Assembly (NCBI RefSeq): GCF_001043025.1 | Contig: NZ_JYLD01000003.1 | Location: 248,001-312,000, forward strand | Reading direction: 5' to 3' | Source of the DNA: Pseudomonas helleri | GTDB lineage: Bacteria > Pseudomonadota > Gammaproteobacteria > Pseudomonadales > Pseudomonadaceae | DNA length: 64,000 nt | In this document: piece after piece, positions 9,128 through 18,889 of the stretch | Numbering within the stretch: position 1 is the stretch's first letter | How the letters are laid out: each line of letters starts with the position of its first letter | The notes under the pieces: model-generated | Database searches by the model: none | The model's input: the letters and a program-made list of their open reading frames with translations, nothing else | What the model was told of the DNA's origin: nothing | Translations under genes and position numbers: made by a program

Positions 9128-9147
9128 CTGGCTTTGACGTCGCGGAC

Positions 9148-9555
9148 CTAATACCCCGGCAACACCGGCACCGGGCGTTTGGCATCGTCGATGGCAACAA
9201 AACTGAACAAGCCCTGGATCGCCAGTTCACGACCATCACTGCTCATGCTTTCGACATACACTTCAACTTCAACCTTGAGGCTGGTGTTGCCCACTTTCAC
9301 GACACGACCAATCAATTCAACAATCGAACCCGCCGCGATCGGGTGGTTGAAGTCGATACGGTCAGTCGAAACGGTCACCAACGGTAAACGGCAGAAACGA
9401 GTCGCGGCGATGAACGAGACTTCGTCCATCCAGGCCAGCGCTGTGCCGCCAAACAAGGTATTGTGGTGATTGGTGGTCGAAGGGAATACCGCTTTGGTAA
9501 TGCTGGTGACGGATAAATCTGTACGACGTTGGATCTCTTGCTCGCGCGAAGTCAT
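9148..9555 (-). CDS. Acyl-CoA thioesterase, YciA-like hotdog protein
   Basis: 135-residue single hotdog domain. The segment NTLFGGTALAWMDEVSFIAA carries the conserved helix and catalytic Asp of the YciA/acyl-CoA hydrolase family, which cleaves acyl-CoA to free acid and CoA in the cytoplasm. The central strand TVSTDRIDFNHPI is typical of the family. The length is right for a stand-alone member that works as a hexamer. It is convergent with nothing. It lies downstream of rplS behind a terminator and so is probably transcribed alone. Substrate chain length cannot be read from sequence. Confidence 0.88.
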   Translation of the reverse strand: MTSREQEIQRRTDLSVTSITKAVFPSTTNHHNTLFGGTALAWMDEVSFIAATRFCRLPLVTVSTDRIDFNHPIAAGSIVELIGRVVKVGNTSLKVEVEVYVESMSSDGRELAIQGLFSFVAIDDAKRPVPVLPGY

Positions 9556-9603
9556 GCTTTTTACTACCTACAACTGGACAAAGGTCTGACAAATTTCAGG
9601 CAA

Positions 9604-9632
9604 CAAAAAAGCAGCCCGAAGGCTGCTTTTTT
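9604..9632. terminator. Bidirectional-looking terminator between rplS and the thioesterase
   Basis: AAAAAAGCAGCC-CGAA-GGCTGCTTTTTT: a 6-bp GC stem extended by A/T pairs, with a stable tetraloop and a T-run on both strands. It ends the rpsP-rimM-trmD-rplS operon. Confidence 0.92.
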
Positions 9633-9651
9633 CTGCATCGGGAAGCTGGAC

Positions 9652-10002
9652 TTAAGCCAGTTTTTCCTTGATGCGAGCTGCTTTACCGGACAGGTCACGC
9701 AGGTAGTACAGCTTGGCTTTACGAACGTCACCGCGACGCTTCACAGCCATGCTGTCGATTTGCGGGCTGTAGGTCTGGAAAGTACGCTCTACGCCAACAC
9801 CGTTGGAGATTTTACGAACAGTGAAAGCACTGTTCACGCCACGGTTACGCTTGGCAATCACTACACCTTCGAAAGCTTGCAGACGCGAACGGTCGCCTTC
9901 CTTCACTTTCACCTGAACGACAATGGTGTCGCCCGGGGCAAAGGTAGGGATCTCTTTGGTCATCTGCTCTGCTTCGAGTGCAAGGATGATTTTGTTAGTC
10001 AT
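9652..10002 (-). CDS. rplS: 50S ribosomal protein L19
   Basis: 116 residues, full length for bL19, which sits at the interface of the 30S and 50S subunits. The N-terminus [14 protein letters not shown] and the conserved [18 protein letters not shown] and [18 protein letters not shown] segments are characteristic. It is the last gene of the rpsP-rimM-trmD-rplS operon, the standard gammaproteobacterial order, and is closed by a strong terminator. The start ATG follows AGGAG at a normal distance. Confidence 0.98.
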
Positions 10003-10048
10003 GCTGTGCTCCTAAGGTAGATCGTCTGGATCTACCATCGATACGTTG

Positions 10049-10801
10049 TTAACTATCGTCCCGCTCGCGGATATATTCCTCAAGCAGCTTCTTCTCTTCT
10101 CCAGAAAGCGAGCGGCTTTCCAGAAGATCGGCGCGTCGTTCAAAGGTCCGCCCAAGGGACTGCTGTAAACGCCAACGCCGGATGTGTGCATGATTGCCAC
10201 TTAGCAATACGTCGGGAACACGCTGATCCGCATACACCTCCGGTCGGGTGTAGTGCGGGCAATCCAGCAGACCGTCCGTGAAGGAATCTTCCTCCGCGGA
10301 GTCCACATGCCCTAAAGCTCCGGGCAGCAGTCGTGTAACCGCATCAATCAGAACCATCGCCGGCAGCTCGCCACCGGAAAGTACATAGTCACCAATCGAC
10401 CACTCTTCATCGACATAAGCGTCTATAAAACGCTCGTCAATGCCTTCATAACGACCTGCAATGAGGATTAATGCTTCCTCATTCGCCAGTTCGCGTACCG
10501 CCGACTGATTAAGCTGGCGGCCTTGGGGCGACAGGTAAATTACCTTCGCCGCCTCTCCGGCTGCTTCTCTGGCCTGAACCAGCGCATCTTCCAGAGGCTT
10601 GATCTTCATCACCATGCCCGGACCACCGCCAAATGGGCGATCGTCCACAGTGTGATGCCGGTCCGTTGTGTAGTCCCGCGGATTCCAACAGGTGAGCTGC
10701 AAGAGCCCTTGTTTCACCGCGCGACTGGTGATGCCATAGTCGCTGATGGCGGAAAACATTTCGGGAAACAAACTGATCACTTCTACGCGTAATTTAGCCA
10801 C
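10049..10801 (-). CDS. trmD: tRNA (guanine37-N1)-methyltransferase
   Basis: Methylates N1 of G37 next to the anticodon using S-adenosylmethionine, preventing +1 frameshifts. I start it at the GTG at 10801 ([15 protein letters not shown]), two bases after the rimM stop, giving 250 residues. The open frame extends 22 codons into rimM. The SPOUT knot motifs [10 protein letters not shown] and [15 protein letters not shown] are intact and the length is normal. Tight spacing to rimM suggests translational coupling. Confidence 0.96.
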   Translation of the reverse strand: MAKLRVEVISLFPEMFSAISDYGITSRAVKQGLLQLTCWNPRDYTTDRHHTVDDRPFGGGPGMVMKIKPLEDALVQAREAAGEAAKVIYLSPQGRQLNQSAVRELANEEALILIAGRYEGIDERFIDAYVDEEWSIGDYVLSGGELPAMVLIDAVTRLLPGALGHVDSAEEDSFTDGLLDCPHYTRPEVYADQRVPDVLLSGNHAHIRRWRLQQSLGRTFERRADLLESRSLSGEEKKLLEEYIRERDDS

Positions 10802-10803
10802 GC

Positions 10804-11343
10804 TTAGAAGTCCGCATCCCAATCCACCTTCATCTCGCCGGCTACCAGGTCGACGTTCAACACGCATTGCTCTGTATAGGGCAACAAGCGATCACGGTCA
10901 TCCAGGCTACCTGGGCAAGGTTTGACGTACATCACATCGTTAGAGCCAGTCTCTAGCAGGTGATCGATTTTGCCGAGCAATTGCCCTTCTGTATCGATGA
11001 CCTTGAGGCCTTCAAGCTCGTACCAGTAGTACTCGCCGTCGGTCAGTTCAGGGAACAGGCTGCGTGGCACGCAGATTTCGAATTCGCGAAGAAGACCTGC
11101 TTCATCACGGTCATCGAGACCTTTGATCTTCACAACCAGAAACTTGCCGTTCTGGGAACGACCACTGACCAGCTCTACCTGCCGCACATCTGCACCACGC
11201 CGAAGCGTGACTTTTTTGTAATCGAGCAGGTTGTCAATTGGATCCGTAAAGGAATACACCTTCACTTCGCCGCGTACGCCATGAATCGAAAAAATCTTGC
11301 CGATAACGATCAAATCATCAGCAGTTTCAGGCGTCACGCTCAT
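10804..11343 (-). CDS. rimM: Ribosome maturation factor RimM
   Basis: 179 residues. An N-terminal RimM barrel ([21 protein letters not shown]) is followed by a C-terminal PRC barrel ([14 protein letters not shown]). The protein helps mature the 3' head domain of 16S rRNA and binds ribosomal protein S19. It lies 5 nt after rpsP and 2 nt before trmD, so all four genes of the operon are tightly packed. Confidence 0.97.
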   Translation of the reverse strand: MSVTPETADDLIVIGKIFSIHGVRGEVKVYSFTDPIDNLLDYKKVTLRRGADVRQVELVSGRSQNGKFLVVKIKGLDDRDEAGLLREFEICVPRSLFPELTDGEYYWYELEGLKVIDTEGQLLGKIDHLLETGSNDVMYVKPCPGSLDDRDRLLPYTEQCVLNVDLVAGEMKVDWDADF

Positions 11344-11348
11344 ATTGC

Positions 11349-11600
11349 TCAGGCCGCAGCCTTAGCATTGACCTTCACAAGCTGAGCTACACGCTCAGAC
11401 ATTTGTGCACCAACGCCCAACCAGTAAGCGAGACGGTCTTCTTTAACGGAGAAACGAACTTCCTGACCACGGGCAACCGGGTTGAAGAAGCCAATTTGTT
11501 CCTTGTGGGAACCGTCACGTGGGTTACGGCTGTCGGTAACGGTCAAGTGGTAAAACGGGCGCTTTTTGGAGCCGCCAAGGGCAAGACGGATTGTTAGCAT
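11349..11600 (-). CDS. rpsP: 30S ribosomal protein S16
   Basis: 83 residues, full length for bS16. It begins [19 protein letters not shown], the conserved N-terminus. The small-subunit protein binds 16S rRNA early in assembly. It is the first gene of the rpsP-rimM-trmD-rplS operon, with a plausible sigma-70 promoter about 75-100 nt upstream. Confidence 0.98.
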   Translation of the reverse strand: MLTIRLALGGSKKRPFYHLTVTDSRNPRDGSHKEQIGFFNPVARGQEVRFSVKEDRLAYWLGVGAQMSERVAQLVKVNAKAAA

Positions 11601-11672
11601 GTGAACATCGTTCCTGTAGTCGGTGCTGCAAATCTAAATGCACAGCGGGCATAGGTGCCCGAAAGGCCGCAT

Positions 11673-11700
11673 ATTCTAAGGAATATCCGGACTTTTGCAA
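11673..11700 (-). promoter_or_regulatory. Candidate sigma-70 promoter of the rpsP operon
   Basis: On the minus strand, TTGCAA (plus 11695-11700) and TAGAAT (plus 11673-11678) are spaced 16 bp apart. This lies in the spacer between ffh and rpsP, upstream of a leader of about 65 nt containing a small GGGC/GCCC hairpin. Confidence 0.5.
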
Positions 11701-11849
11701 ATGTCTTTTTCAGGCGCCTATGGGCCTGCGATGTAGATTTGCCATAAGGCCGCCACGAATGGCGACAGGTCAGCTCCCGCACAACGCGGGTTTGCCGGGT
11801 GTCTCGCAAGGTTGCGAGTTACCCGCACGCACGCGTGCGGGCGGGTAAT

Positions 11850-13226
11850 TTACATTTTTGGCATGCCGCCGCCGGGCAACATCGAGCCCATGCCGCGCAT
11901 CATTTTGGCCATTCCGCCTTTGGCGGAGAATTTTTTCATCATCTTTTGCATCTGCTTGTGCTGCTTGATCAAGCGGCCGATGTCCTGCACCTGAGTGCCG
12001 GAACCCATGGCAATACGACGTTTGCGCGAACCGCTGATCAGGTCAGGGTCACGACGCTCGGCCGGAGTCATGGAGTTGATGATGGCTTCCATTTGCTTGA
12101 ACTGCTTTTCAGCAGCGCCCTGGGCATTGCCCATTTGCGCCAGATTGACACCGCCCATGTTCGGCAGTTTGTCCATGAGGCCGCCAAGGCCGCCCATGTT
12201 CTTCATCTGTTGCAGTTGATCGCGGAAGTCTTCGAGGTCGAAGCCTTTACCTTTTTTAAGCTTTTTAGCCAGTTTGTCGGCTTTGTCTTTATCGAGCGTC
12301 TGTTCAGCTTGCTCGATCAGGCTGAGCACGTCGCCCATGCCCAGAATGCGCGAGGCAATACGGTCCGGGTGGAACGGCTCGAGCGCGTCGCTCTTCTCGC
12401 CCATACCGATGAACTTGATCGGCTTGCCGGTGATCGAGCGCACGGACAACGCCGCACCGCCACGGGCATCACCGTCGACCTTGGTCAGGATCACACCGGT
12501 CAATGGCAGCGCATCACCAAAGGCCTTGGCGGTGTTGGCCGCGTCCTGGCCGGTCATGGCGTCGACCACGAACAGGGTTTCGACCGGCTTGACCGCCGCG
12601 TGCAGCTCCTGGATCTCGGCCATCATCTCGGCGTCGATGTGCAGACGACCGGCGGTGTCGACGATCACGACATCGATGAATTTGAGCTTGGCTTCATTAA
12701 TAGCCGCTTGCGCGATGGCCACTGGCTTCTGGCTGATATCGGACGGGAAGAACGTAACGCCCACTTCGCCCGCCAGGGTTTCCAGCTGTTTAATGGCCGC
12801 CGGACGATAGACGTCGGCCGACACCACCATCACGGTTTTCTTTTTGCGCTCTTTAAGGAAGCGCGCCAGCTTGCCGGCGGTGGTGGTTTTACCCGCACCC
12901 TGCAAACCGGCCATCAGAACCACGGCAGGCGGCGCAACATTGAGGAGCAGGTCCTCGTTGGCAGCGCCCATCAGGCTTTCGAGTTCGGCCTGGACGATTT
13001 TTACAAACGCCTGACCCGGCGTCAGGCTGCGCGACACTTCGGTGCCGACCGCGCGCTCTTTGACCGAGTTGACGAAGTCTTTGACCACCGGCAAAGCCAC
13101 GTCGGCTTCCAGCAACGCCATGCGCACTTCACGCAGGGTGTCTTTAATATTGTCTTCGGTCAGCTTGGCCTTGCCGGTGACATGGCGCAGCGTCTGCGAG
13201 AGACGATCGGTTAAATTTTCAAACAT
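11850..13226 (-). CDS. ffh: Signal recognition particle protein Ffh
   Basis: GTPase that binds signal sequences on nascent membrane proteins together with 4.5S RNA and delivers them to FtsY. The ATG at 13226 is preceded by AAAGGA and gives 458 residues; the frame is open 58 codons further but without family similarity. It has an N domain, then the G domain with P-loop GLQGAGKTTT and DTAGRLH, then a Met-rich M domain ending in MMRGMGSMLPGGGMPKM. All parts are intact. It is divergent from the CcsA-like gene and upstream of rpsP, as in other Pseudomonas. Confidence 0.98.
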   Translation of the reverse strand: MFENLTDRLSQTLRHVTGKAKLTEDNIKDTLREVRMALLEADVALPVVKDFVNSVKERAVGTEVSRSLTPGQAFVKIVQAELESLMGAANEDLLLNVAPPAVVLMAGLQGAGKTTTAGKLARFLKERKKKTVMVVSADVYRPAAIKQLETLAGEVGVTFFPSDISQKPVAIAQAAINEAKLKFIDVVIVDTAGRLHIDAEMMAEIQELHAAVKPVETLFVVDAMTGQDAANTAKAFGDALPLTGVILTKVDGDARGGAALSVRSITGKPIKFIGMGEKSDALEPFHPDRIASRILGMGDVLSLIEQAEQTLDKDKADKLAKKLKKGKGFDLEDFRDQLQQMKNMGGLGGLMDKLPNMGGVNLAQMGNAQGAAEKQFKQMEAIINSMTPAERRDPDLISGSRKRRIAMGSGTQVQDIGRLIKQHKQMQKMMKKFSAKGGMAKMMRGMGSMLPGGGMPKM

Positions 13227-13433
13227 GCGCGATCCTTTCAGGCCCAAAGTAGACCGGGGTAATTGCGGCCCAGCCCGTGTAAAACTGATGCTCGGCGAGC
13301 CTGCGGCGTGGGCAGGTCGCGGATTATAGCGAAGACTGGCCGCCGCGCACACCTTGGCGTCGCGTATGTGGTCTTTCGTGTACGGCCGGTTGTATGCCAA
13401 ACTCAGCCCTTTCGGGCTTGCCTAACAGGATTT

Positions 13434-14246
13434 ATGCTCCCCTTGTCACCCAGCTTGCTACCCAGCCTCGCCGCCGCCTGCTTATATGCCGCTGCGACCT
13501 TTTATCAAGGCAAATGCCTGCGCCAGGGCGCCAAGGCCAACAAACGCCTGTTGGTAACGCTCGGCATTCTTGCCGTCATCGCCCACGCCGCGAGCCTGTT
13601 TACCCATTTGCTGACACCGGCAGGCCTTGAGCTGGACTTTTTCAGCGCCGCGAGCCTGATTGCCGTGGCGGTGATCATCGTGACGCTGGTGGCCTGCGCC
13701 CGCATCCCGGTCGAGAACCTGCTGCTACTGCTGTACCCGCTGGGGATATTCACCGTACTGATGTCACAGTTCGCCCCCGCCGGCACCGTTCAGGTGGTCG
13801 ATGAAGAGCCGGGGATCCTGCTGCACATCCTGCTGTCGATTCTGGCGTATGGCATGTTCACGATTGCCGTGTTCCAAGCCTTGCTGCTGTCCTTGCAGAA
13901 CTACCAGCTCAAGCACAAGCACCCCAAGGGCCTGATCAAAAACTTCCCGCCGCTGCAAACCATGGAAAGCCTGCTGTTTGGGTTCCTGTGGGCGGGCTGG
14001 TCGCTGCTGTCACTGTCGCTGATTTCTGGCTGGGTGTTCCTGGGCAACCTGTTTGCCCAGCACCTGGTGCACAAGACCCTGCTCGCTTGCCTGGCCTGGA
14101 TTGTCTTTAGCGTGCTGCTGTGGGGGCGTAACCGCCTCGGCTGGCGCGGGCACAAAGCCATCCGCTGGACGCTTGCCGGTTTCTGCCTGTTAATGCTGGC
14201 CTACTTTGGCAGCAAACTGGTTCGTGAATACATTCTGCATATCTGA
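13434..14246 (+). CDS. CcsA/YpjD-like inner-membrane cytochrome c assembly protein
   Basis: 270 residues from the ATG at 13434, with about eight hydrophobic helices. It belongs to the cytochrome c assembly (CcsA/CcmC-like) family, here of the short YpjD type usually found next to ffh. Conserved family segments include LLHILLSILAYGMF and FGFLWAGWSLLSLSL. A role in haem handling is family-based inference; the classical tryptophan-rich haem motif is only partly recognisable. The upstream open frame of 57 codons overlaps the ffh promoter region and is not used. The next gene starts 5 nt after the stop, so the two are likely co-transcribed. Confidence 0.8.
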   Translation: MLPLSPSLLPSLAAACLYAAATFYQGKCLRQGAKANKRLLVTLGILAVIAHAASLFTHLLTPAGLELDFFSAASLIAVAVIIVTLVACARIPVENLLLLLYPLGIFTVLMSQFAPAGTVQVVDEEPGILLHILLSILAYGMFTIAVFQALLLSLQNYQLKHKHPKGLIKNFPPLQTMESLLFGFLWAGWSLLSLSLISGWVFLGNLFAQHLVHKTLLACLAWIVFSVLLWGRNRLGWRGHKAIRWTLAGFCLLMLAYFGSKLVREYILHI

Positions 14247-14251
14247 CGGCG

Positions 14252-15136
14252 ATGAATATGGATAGCTTGCCCCACGGTCCAGTGCTTGCAGTGTTGGCCC
14301 TGCTGTTTCTCGGCTTAGGCTTCTTTATTGGCAAAACGTCGCGCAAGGCTGGCGCCAAGGCGCACCGCGACGCGCCGCAGCAGTCGCCCAGCGAAGTCCC
14401 GACCCGTGACGCCGAGCCCTCCAGCAGCCGCCCCGGCCTGCTGTCGGGTATTCAGGCGCTGGACAACATCACCGTCAACGACATTCTGATCCCGCGCAGC
14501 GAAGTCGAAGGCCTGAACCTCGATGACCCGATCGAAGACCTGATCGAGCAACTGCGCCTGACCAAACGCACGCGCCTGCCGGTGTTTCACAACGACATCA
14601 ATCAGGTCGAAGCCATCCTCAATACCCGGCACATTCAGCACATGTTGCCCGATGCCAGCCTGACCAAAGAAGCCTTGCTGGCGGTCTGCCACGAACCCTA
14701 CTTCGTTCCCGAAAGCACCCCGCTGCAACTGCAACTGCTCAATTTTCATAAGCAGCAGCGCCGCATCGGCGTGGTGGTCGACGAATACGGCGAAGTGCTC
14801 GGCATTGTCACGCTGGAAGACATTCTCGAAGAGATCGTCGGCGAATTCGAAAACGAGCAAGACCTCGACAACCCGCATATTGAGCCGCTCCCCGATGGCC
14901 GCTATGTGGTCGATGGCGCCGCCAGCCTGCGCGAATTGAACAAAAGCCTGGGCTGGCACCTGCCCAGCGACGGCCCGAAAACCCTCAACGGTCTGGTCAC
15001 TGAAGCGCTGGAGACCATCCCCGAAAGCACCGTGTGTCTGAAGATCGGCCACTACCGCCTCGAAATCCTCGCCACCGAAGATAACCGCGTCAGCCGTGTG
15101 CTGATCTGGCACGACAGCGTCAAGCTCGCGGCCTGA
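14252..15136 (+). CDS. CBS-pair / CorC-HlyC domain protein with single N-terminal membrane anchor
   Basis: 294 residues; an ATG two codons later is equally possible. One hydrophobic helix (about 9-28) is followed by a low-complexity linker. Two CBS domains come next (about 65-190; [38 protein letters not shown]) and then a transporter-associated CorC/HlyC domain (about 205-290). The multi-helix DUF21/CNNM domain that precedes CBS domains in true CorC transporters is absent, leaving only an anchor. It may therefore be regulatory rather than a magnesium exporter. It is linked to the CcsA-like gene. Confidence 0.75.
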   Translation: MNMDSLPHGPVLAVLALLFLGLGFFIGKTSRKAGAKAHRDAPQQSPSEVPTRDAEPSSSRPGLLSGIQALDNITVNDILIPRSEVEGLNLDDPIEDLIEQLRLTKRTRLPVFHNDINQVEAILNTRHIQHMLPDASLTKEALLAVCHEPYFVPESTPLQLQLLNFHKQQRRIGVVVDEYGEVLGIVTLEDILEEIVGEFENEQDLDNPHIEPLPDGRYVVDGAASLRELNKSLGWHLPSDGPKTLNGLVTEALETIPESTVCLKIGHYRLEILATEDNRVSRVLIWHDSVKLAA

Positions 15137-15389
15137 TCACCATGTAAGGCCTTGTTACATTCGATTTGGCCTCCCTATAATCAATGCGCTTATCCAAGCC
15201 CCGCCGACACGCGTGCTACCCGCACCCTGCGCTGTCAGCGGGTGGCTGCACGTACAATCAGCGCTTGTTCCCATCCCGAACCGCGTTTACACCCAGCCTC
15301 AGGGCTTAACGACCATAACAATTGCTCCGGCACATCCAGCCGCCAAGGCGGATAGCGACCACGAGCTCATAACTGTCAGGGATATGCGC

Positions 15390-16706
15390 ATGACTTCCAG
15401 CACCACTTACAGCGAAGCCTCGCCTGATAAACCGGCCAATTCCGCGACCCGCGTCGCGACGGCCAGCTTTATTGGCACGGCCATCGAGTTCTATGACTTT
15501 TATGTCTATGCCACCGCGGCAGCATTGGTCATTGGCCCGGTATTTTTCCCGCAAACATCCGGCACCGCACAAATGCTGTCGGCCTTTCTGACCTTTGGTA
15601 TCGCCTTTCTCGCACGCCCGCTGGGTTCATTCCTGTTTGGCCACTTTGGTGACCGGGTCGGGCGTAAATCCACGCTGGTGGCGTCCCTGCTGCTAATGGG
15701 CGTGTGTACCACTTTGATCGGCGTGCTGCCGGGCTACGCCACCATTGGCGCCTGGGCCCCGATCCTGCTGTGCGTGCTGCGCTTCGGCCAAGGCCTGGGG
15801 CTAGGCGGCGAATGGGGCGGCGCGGCCTTGCTGGCCACCGAAAACGCGCCGAAAGGCAAGCGCGCCTGGTTCGGCATGTTCCCGCAATTAGGTCCGTCGA
15901 TTGGCTTTCTGGCTGCCAACGGCCTGTTCCTGATACTGGCCATGTCCCTCAGCGACGAACAGTTCCGTTCGTGGGGCTGGCGCATTCCGTTCCTGTTGAG
16001 CGCTGCACTGGTGATGGTCGGCCTGTATGTGCGCCTGAAGCTGGAAGAAACCCCGGTGTTCGCCAAAGCCGTGGCGCAACACGAACGGGTGAAAATGCCG
16101 ATCGTCGAACTCTTTGCGCAATATTGGGCACCGATGCTGCTGGGCGCCGCCTCGATGGTGGTGTGTTATGCGCTGTTTTACATCTCCACGGTGTTTTCGC
16201 TCAGTTATGGCGTGGCAACCTTGGGCTACACCCGCGAAACGTTCCTGGGCCTGCTGTGCTTTGCCGTGCTGTTTATGGCCGCCGCGACGCCGCTGTCGGC
16301 CTGGGCCAGCGATCGTTACGGGCGCAAGCCGGTGCTGGTGGTCGGTGGCGTGCTGGCGATTCTGTCCGGCTTTTTGATGGAACCGCTGCTCACCCACGGC
16401 ACCACTTGGGGCGTGGCGCTGTTCTTGTGCATTGAGCTGTTTTTGATGGGCGTGACCTTCGCCCCCATGGGCGCCCTGCTGCCGGAACTGTTCCCGACCC
16501 GCGTGCGTTACACCGGCGCATCTGCGGCCTATAACCTCGGCGGGATTGTCGGCGCATCGGCCGCACCGTTCTTCGCCCAGAAGCTGGTGGCGATGGGCGG
16601 TTTGAGCTGGGTGGGCGGGTATGTCTCGGGCGCAGCGGTGCTCAGCTTGATCGCTGTGCTGTGCCTGAAGGAAACCAGAGAAGCGGACCTGAACAAGGTC
16701 GCCTGA
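15390..16706 (+). CDS. MFS transporter, metabolite:H+ symporter (MHS) family
   Basis: About 438 residues from the ATG at 15390; an in-frame ATG at 15384 sits too close to the AGG at 15378. There are twelve predicted helices. Family signatures are the N-terminal FIGTAIEFYDFYVYATAA and the cytoplasmic loop GDRVGRKS after helix 2. Another is EWGGAALLATENAP. This is the shikimate/alpha-ketoglutarate/ProP-type MHS branch. It imports an organic acid or osmolyte with protons, but the substrate is not predictable. It is followed by a REP palindrome separating it from convergent purT. Confidence 0.85.
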   Translation: MTSSTTYSEASPDKPANSATRVATASFIGTAIEFYDFYVYATAAALVIGPVFFPQTSGTAQMLSAFLTFGIAFLARPLGSFLFGHFGDRVGRKSTLVASLLLMGVCTTLIGVLPGYATIGAWAPILLCVLRFGQGLGLGGEWGGAALLATENAPKGKRAWFGMFPQLGPSIGFLAANGLFLILAMSLSDEQFRSWGWRIPFLLSAALVMVGLYVRLKLEETPVFAKAVAQHERVKMPIVELFAQYWAPMLLGAASMVVCYALFYISTVFSLSYGVATLGYTRETFLGLLCFAVLFMAAATPLSAWASDRYGRKPVLVVGGVLAILSGFLMEPLLTHGTTWGVALFLCIELFLMGVTFAPMGALLPELFPTRVRYTGASAAYNLGGIVGASAAPFFAQKLVAMGGLSWVGGYVSGAAVLSLIAVLCLKETREADLNKVA

Positions 16707-16714
16707 TCGGGATG

Positions 16715-16795
16715 TGTAGTCGCTGCCGAGGCACGAAGGCTGCGAGCTCTTAAAAATTAAAAGCTCGCAGCCTTCGTACCTCGGCAGCGACTACA
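16715..16795. repeat. REPIN, TGTAGTCGCTGCCG family
   Basis: Two inverted REP copies (TGTAGTCGCTGCCGAGG... and the matching ...CCTCGGCAGCGACTACA) form a hairpin of about 35-bp nearly perfect arms around an AT-rich loop. It sits between the convergent MFS and purT stops, where it could also act as a two-way transcription barrier. Confidence 0.88.
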
Positions 16796-16807
16796 GGGCA
16801 TTGTCTG

Positions 16808-17989
16808 TTACAGCTCTACAACAACCGCTTGGGCGGCGCGGGTGGCTTTGGCGCGTGCTGCTTCAATCGATTCGTCACGGGCCAGGGCAACGCCCATGCG
16901 GCGCTGGCCATTGACTTCTGGCTTGCCAAACAAGCGCAGCGCGGTGTCCGGCTCGCTCAGGGCTGCGCCAAGGTTGGCGAATGCGGTCTGGGTCGACTGG
17001 CCTTCTACCAGAATCACGGCCGACGCCGATGGGCCGAATTGACGGATCAACGGAATCGGCAAGCCCAGAATGGCGCGGGCGTGCAGTGCAAACTGTGACA
17101 AGTCTTGCGAGATCAGGGTCACCAGACCGGTGTCATGGGGGCGCGGCGACACTTCGCTGAACCACACCTGATCGCCTTTGATAAACAGCTCAACGCCAAA
17201 CAGGCCACGACCGCCCAGCGCTTCAGTCACCGCTTTGGCGACGCGCTCGGACTCAGCCAGAGCAATCGGGCTCATGGCCTGTGGCTGCCAGGATTCCTGA
17301 TAATCGCCCTTCTCTTGACGATGGCCGACCGGCGCACAGAAAGTTGTGCCACCTACGTGGCGCACGGTGAGCAAGGTGATTTCGTAATCGAAGTCGATGA
17401 AGCCTTCGATGATGACCCGGCCTTTGCCCGCACGACCGCCTTCTTGCGCGTAGTCCCAAGCCTTTTGCACGTCGTCAGCGCTGCGCAGCAGGCTTTGGCC
17501 CTTGCCCGACGAACTCATCACCGGCTTGACCACACACGGGAAGCCCAAGTCTTCGACCGCTTTGCTGTAGTCCTCGAAGGTGTCAGCGAAGTGGTACGGC
17601 GAGGTCGGCAAGTCCAGCTCTTCAGCGGCCAGGCGACGAATGCCTTCGCGGTTCATGGTCAGCGAGGTGGCACGCGCGGTCGGGATCACGGTGAAGCCTT
17701 CGGCTTCCAGCTCGACCAGCGTCGCGGTGGCGATGGCTTCGATTTCCGGAACGATGAAGTGCGGCTTTTCCAGCTCGATGACGGCACGCAGCGCGGCACC
17801 GTCGAGCATGTTGATCACGTGGCTGCGGTGCGCAACCTGCATGGCCGGGGCATTGGCATAGCGATCAACGGCGATCACTTCAACGCCCATGCGCTGCAAT
17901 TCGATGACGACTTCTTTACCCAGCTCGCCGCAGCCACACAGCAATACGCGGGTCGCGGTCGGCGACAGTGGAGTTCCGATACGGGTCAT
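16808..17989 (-). CDS. purT: Formate-dependent phosphoribosylglycinamide formyltransferase
   Basis: ATP-grasp enzyme that formylates GAR with free formate and ATP, the folate-independent alternative to PurN in purine synthesis. 393 residues from an ATG with GAGGA 8 nt upstream. It has an N-terminal Rossmann-like fold ([13 protein letters not shown]), an ATP-grasp domain with [17 protein letters not shown], and the metal region [23 protein letters not shown]. Family-length and intact. purL lies 4 kb away in the same window but is not in the same operon. Confidence 0.97.
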   Translation of the reverse strand: MTRIGTPLSPTATRVLLCGCGELGKEVVIELQRMGVEVIAVDRYANAPAMQVAHRSHVINMLDGAALRAVIELEKPHFIVPEIEAIATATLVELEAEGFTVIPTARATSLTMNREGIRRLAAEELDLPTSPYHFADTFEDYSKAVEDLGFPCVVKPVMSSSGKGQSLLRSADDVQKAWDYAQEGGRAGKGRVIIEGFIDFDYEITLLTVRHVGGTTFCAPVGHRQEKGDYQESWQPQAMSPIALAESERVAKAVTEALGGRGLFGVELFIKGDQVWFSEVSPRPHDTGLVTLISQDLSQFALHARAILGLPIPLIRQFGPSASAVILVEGQSTQTAFANLGAALSEPDTALRLFGKPEVNGQRRMGVALARDESIEAARAKATRAAQAVVVEL

Positions 17990-18080
17990 TTCAGGTCCTC
18001 AAGGAAGCAAATCATCGAAGGCGCGTGCAACGCTCGCGCCTGCCGGGAAGAAAGGCCAGCATTTTACATGATCCAGCGTG

Positions 18081-18551
18081 TCAGGCTTTAGCTTGGTTGG
18101 CTTTGCGCAACCGCCAGGCCATGGCCAGCCAGACACAGGTCACACCGGCAAATTTTGAAGCCATCGCAGTGATGATCACGCCGGGGGTAAAGGCGTCGAT
18201 CATGCCGAAGAAGATAAAGGTATCAATCGGGATGCTCAGCGCCGAGCTGATCCACAGGCGATCATGCAGCGGTCGCTTGGTGATGCTGAACACCAGCCAG
18301 TCTATGCATTCGGACACCGCAAAAGCGGTGGCACTGGCCAGGGCAATCGAGGGATCGGAGGTGATATAGGACAACACCAGCGCGACCAGCATAGCTATCA
18401 ACGCGCCATGACCGAAGCGCGTTTGCACCATGTCGCGCAGCACAAAGACCAGCCCACCCCAGGCTGACCAGATGATGTCCAGGTGCGGCGCCGAAGAGAA
18501 CGCGTAGTTGATCAGCACAACGCTGGCGATGTAAGCGATTAGAAACAGCAT
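18081..18551 (-). CDS. VUT-family membrane protein (preQ0/vitamin transporter-like)
   Basis: 156 residues from the ATG at 18551, which has GAGGTG about 10 nt upstream; a GTG 15 nt earlier overlaps that ribosome site. Five or six hydrophobic helices and the segment ASATAFAVSECIDWLVF match the VUT family (YhhQ-like). Members of this family take up queuosine precursors such as preQ0. No preQ1 riboswitch was recognised upstream, so the substrate is open. It lies just downstream of purT's start on the same strand and faces a REP element. Confidence 0.7.
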   Translation of the reverse strand: MLFLIAYIASVVLINYAFSSAPHLDIIWSAWGGLVFVLRDMVQTRFGHGALIAMLVALVLSYITSDPSIALASATAFAVSECIDWLVFSITKRPLHDRLWISSALSIPIDTFIFFGMIDAFTPGVIITAMASKFAGVTCVWLAMAWRLRKANQAKA

Positions 18552-18631
18552 GGTTGCGGGTGGCACCTCAAATTAAGGCGCACAGGGTACTTGAGTCATG
18601 CATTTTTTTGTAGAACGCCGGCTTGCATCGT

Positions 18632-18676
18632 GATCTTTTTAAGATCAAAAGATCGCGAGGCAAGCTCGCTCCTACA
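18632..18676 (-). repeat. REP element (TGTAGGAGCGAG family) with stem
   Basis: Minus-oriented REP with a GATC-rich stem (GATCTTTTT and its partner) and the head ...GCTCCTACA. It ends the spacer before the DUF1289 gene, 4 nt beyond that gene's stop. Confidence 0.85.
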
Positions 18677-18679
18677 CGT

Positions 18680-18889
18680 TCAGGGTTGGCTGCCCAACAC
18701 CCACATCACGCCGCTGGATTTGGCCCGTTCATGACACAAGGCCAGCACTTCGCGGCGCTCGGGGTTGGTCATGCGGCTCCAACGGGTGATTTCGGCCACG
18801 GTGCGCTGGCAGCCGGTGCAGATGTCATCGTCGTCCAGTGCGCAAATGCTCACGCATGGCGAAGCGACCGGGCGTTCGGTGTCACTCAT
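18680..18889 (-). CDS. DUF1289 small cysteine-rich protein
   Basis: 69 residues from ATG at 18889. The Cys pattern C-V-S-I-C-x8-C-x-G-C ([20 protein letters not shown]) defines DUF1289 and suggests a metal (probably zinc) site. The function is unknown. The start overlaps the stop of the upstream carbonic anhydrase-like gene by 8 nt, so the two are translationally coupled. The open frame starts 9 codons earlier, but MSDTERP is the more usual beginning. Confidence 0.85.
   Translation of the reverse strand: MSDTERPVASPCVSICALDDDDICTGCQRTVAEITRWSRMTNPERREVLALCHERAKSSGVMWVLGSQP

Noticed and set aside
11822..11841. GC-rich palindrome after ffh as a terminator
   Set aside because: A 9-bp perfect stem exists, but no U-tract follows on either strand; I could not call it a terminator.
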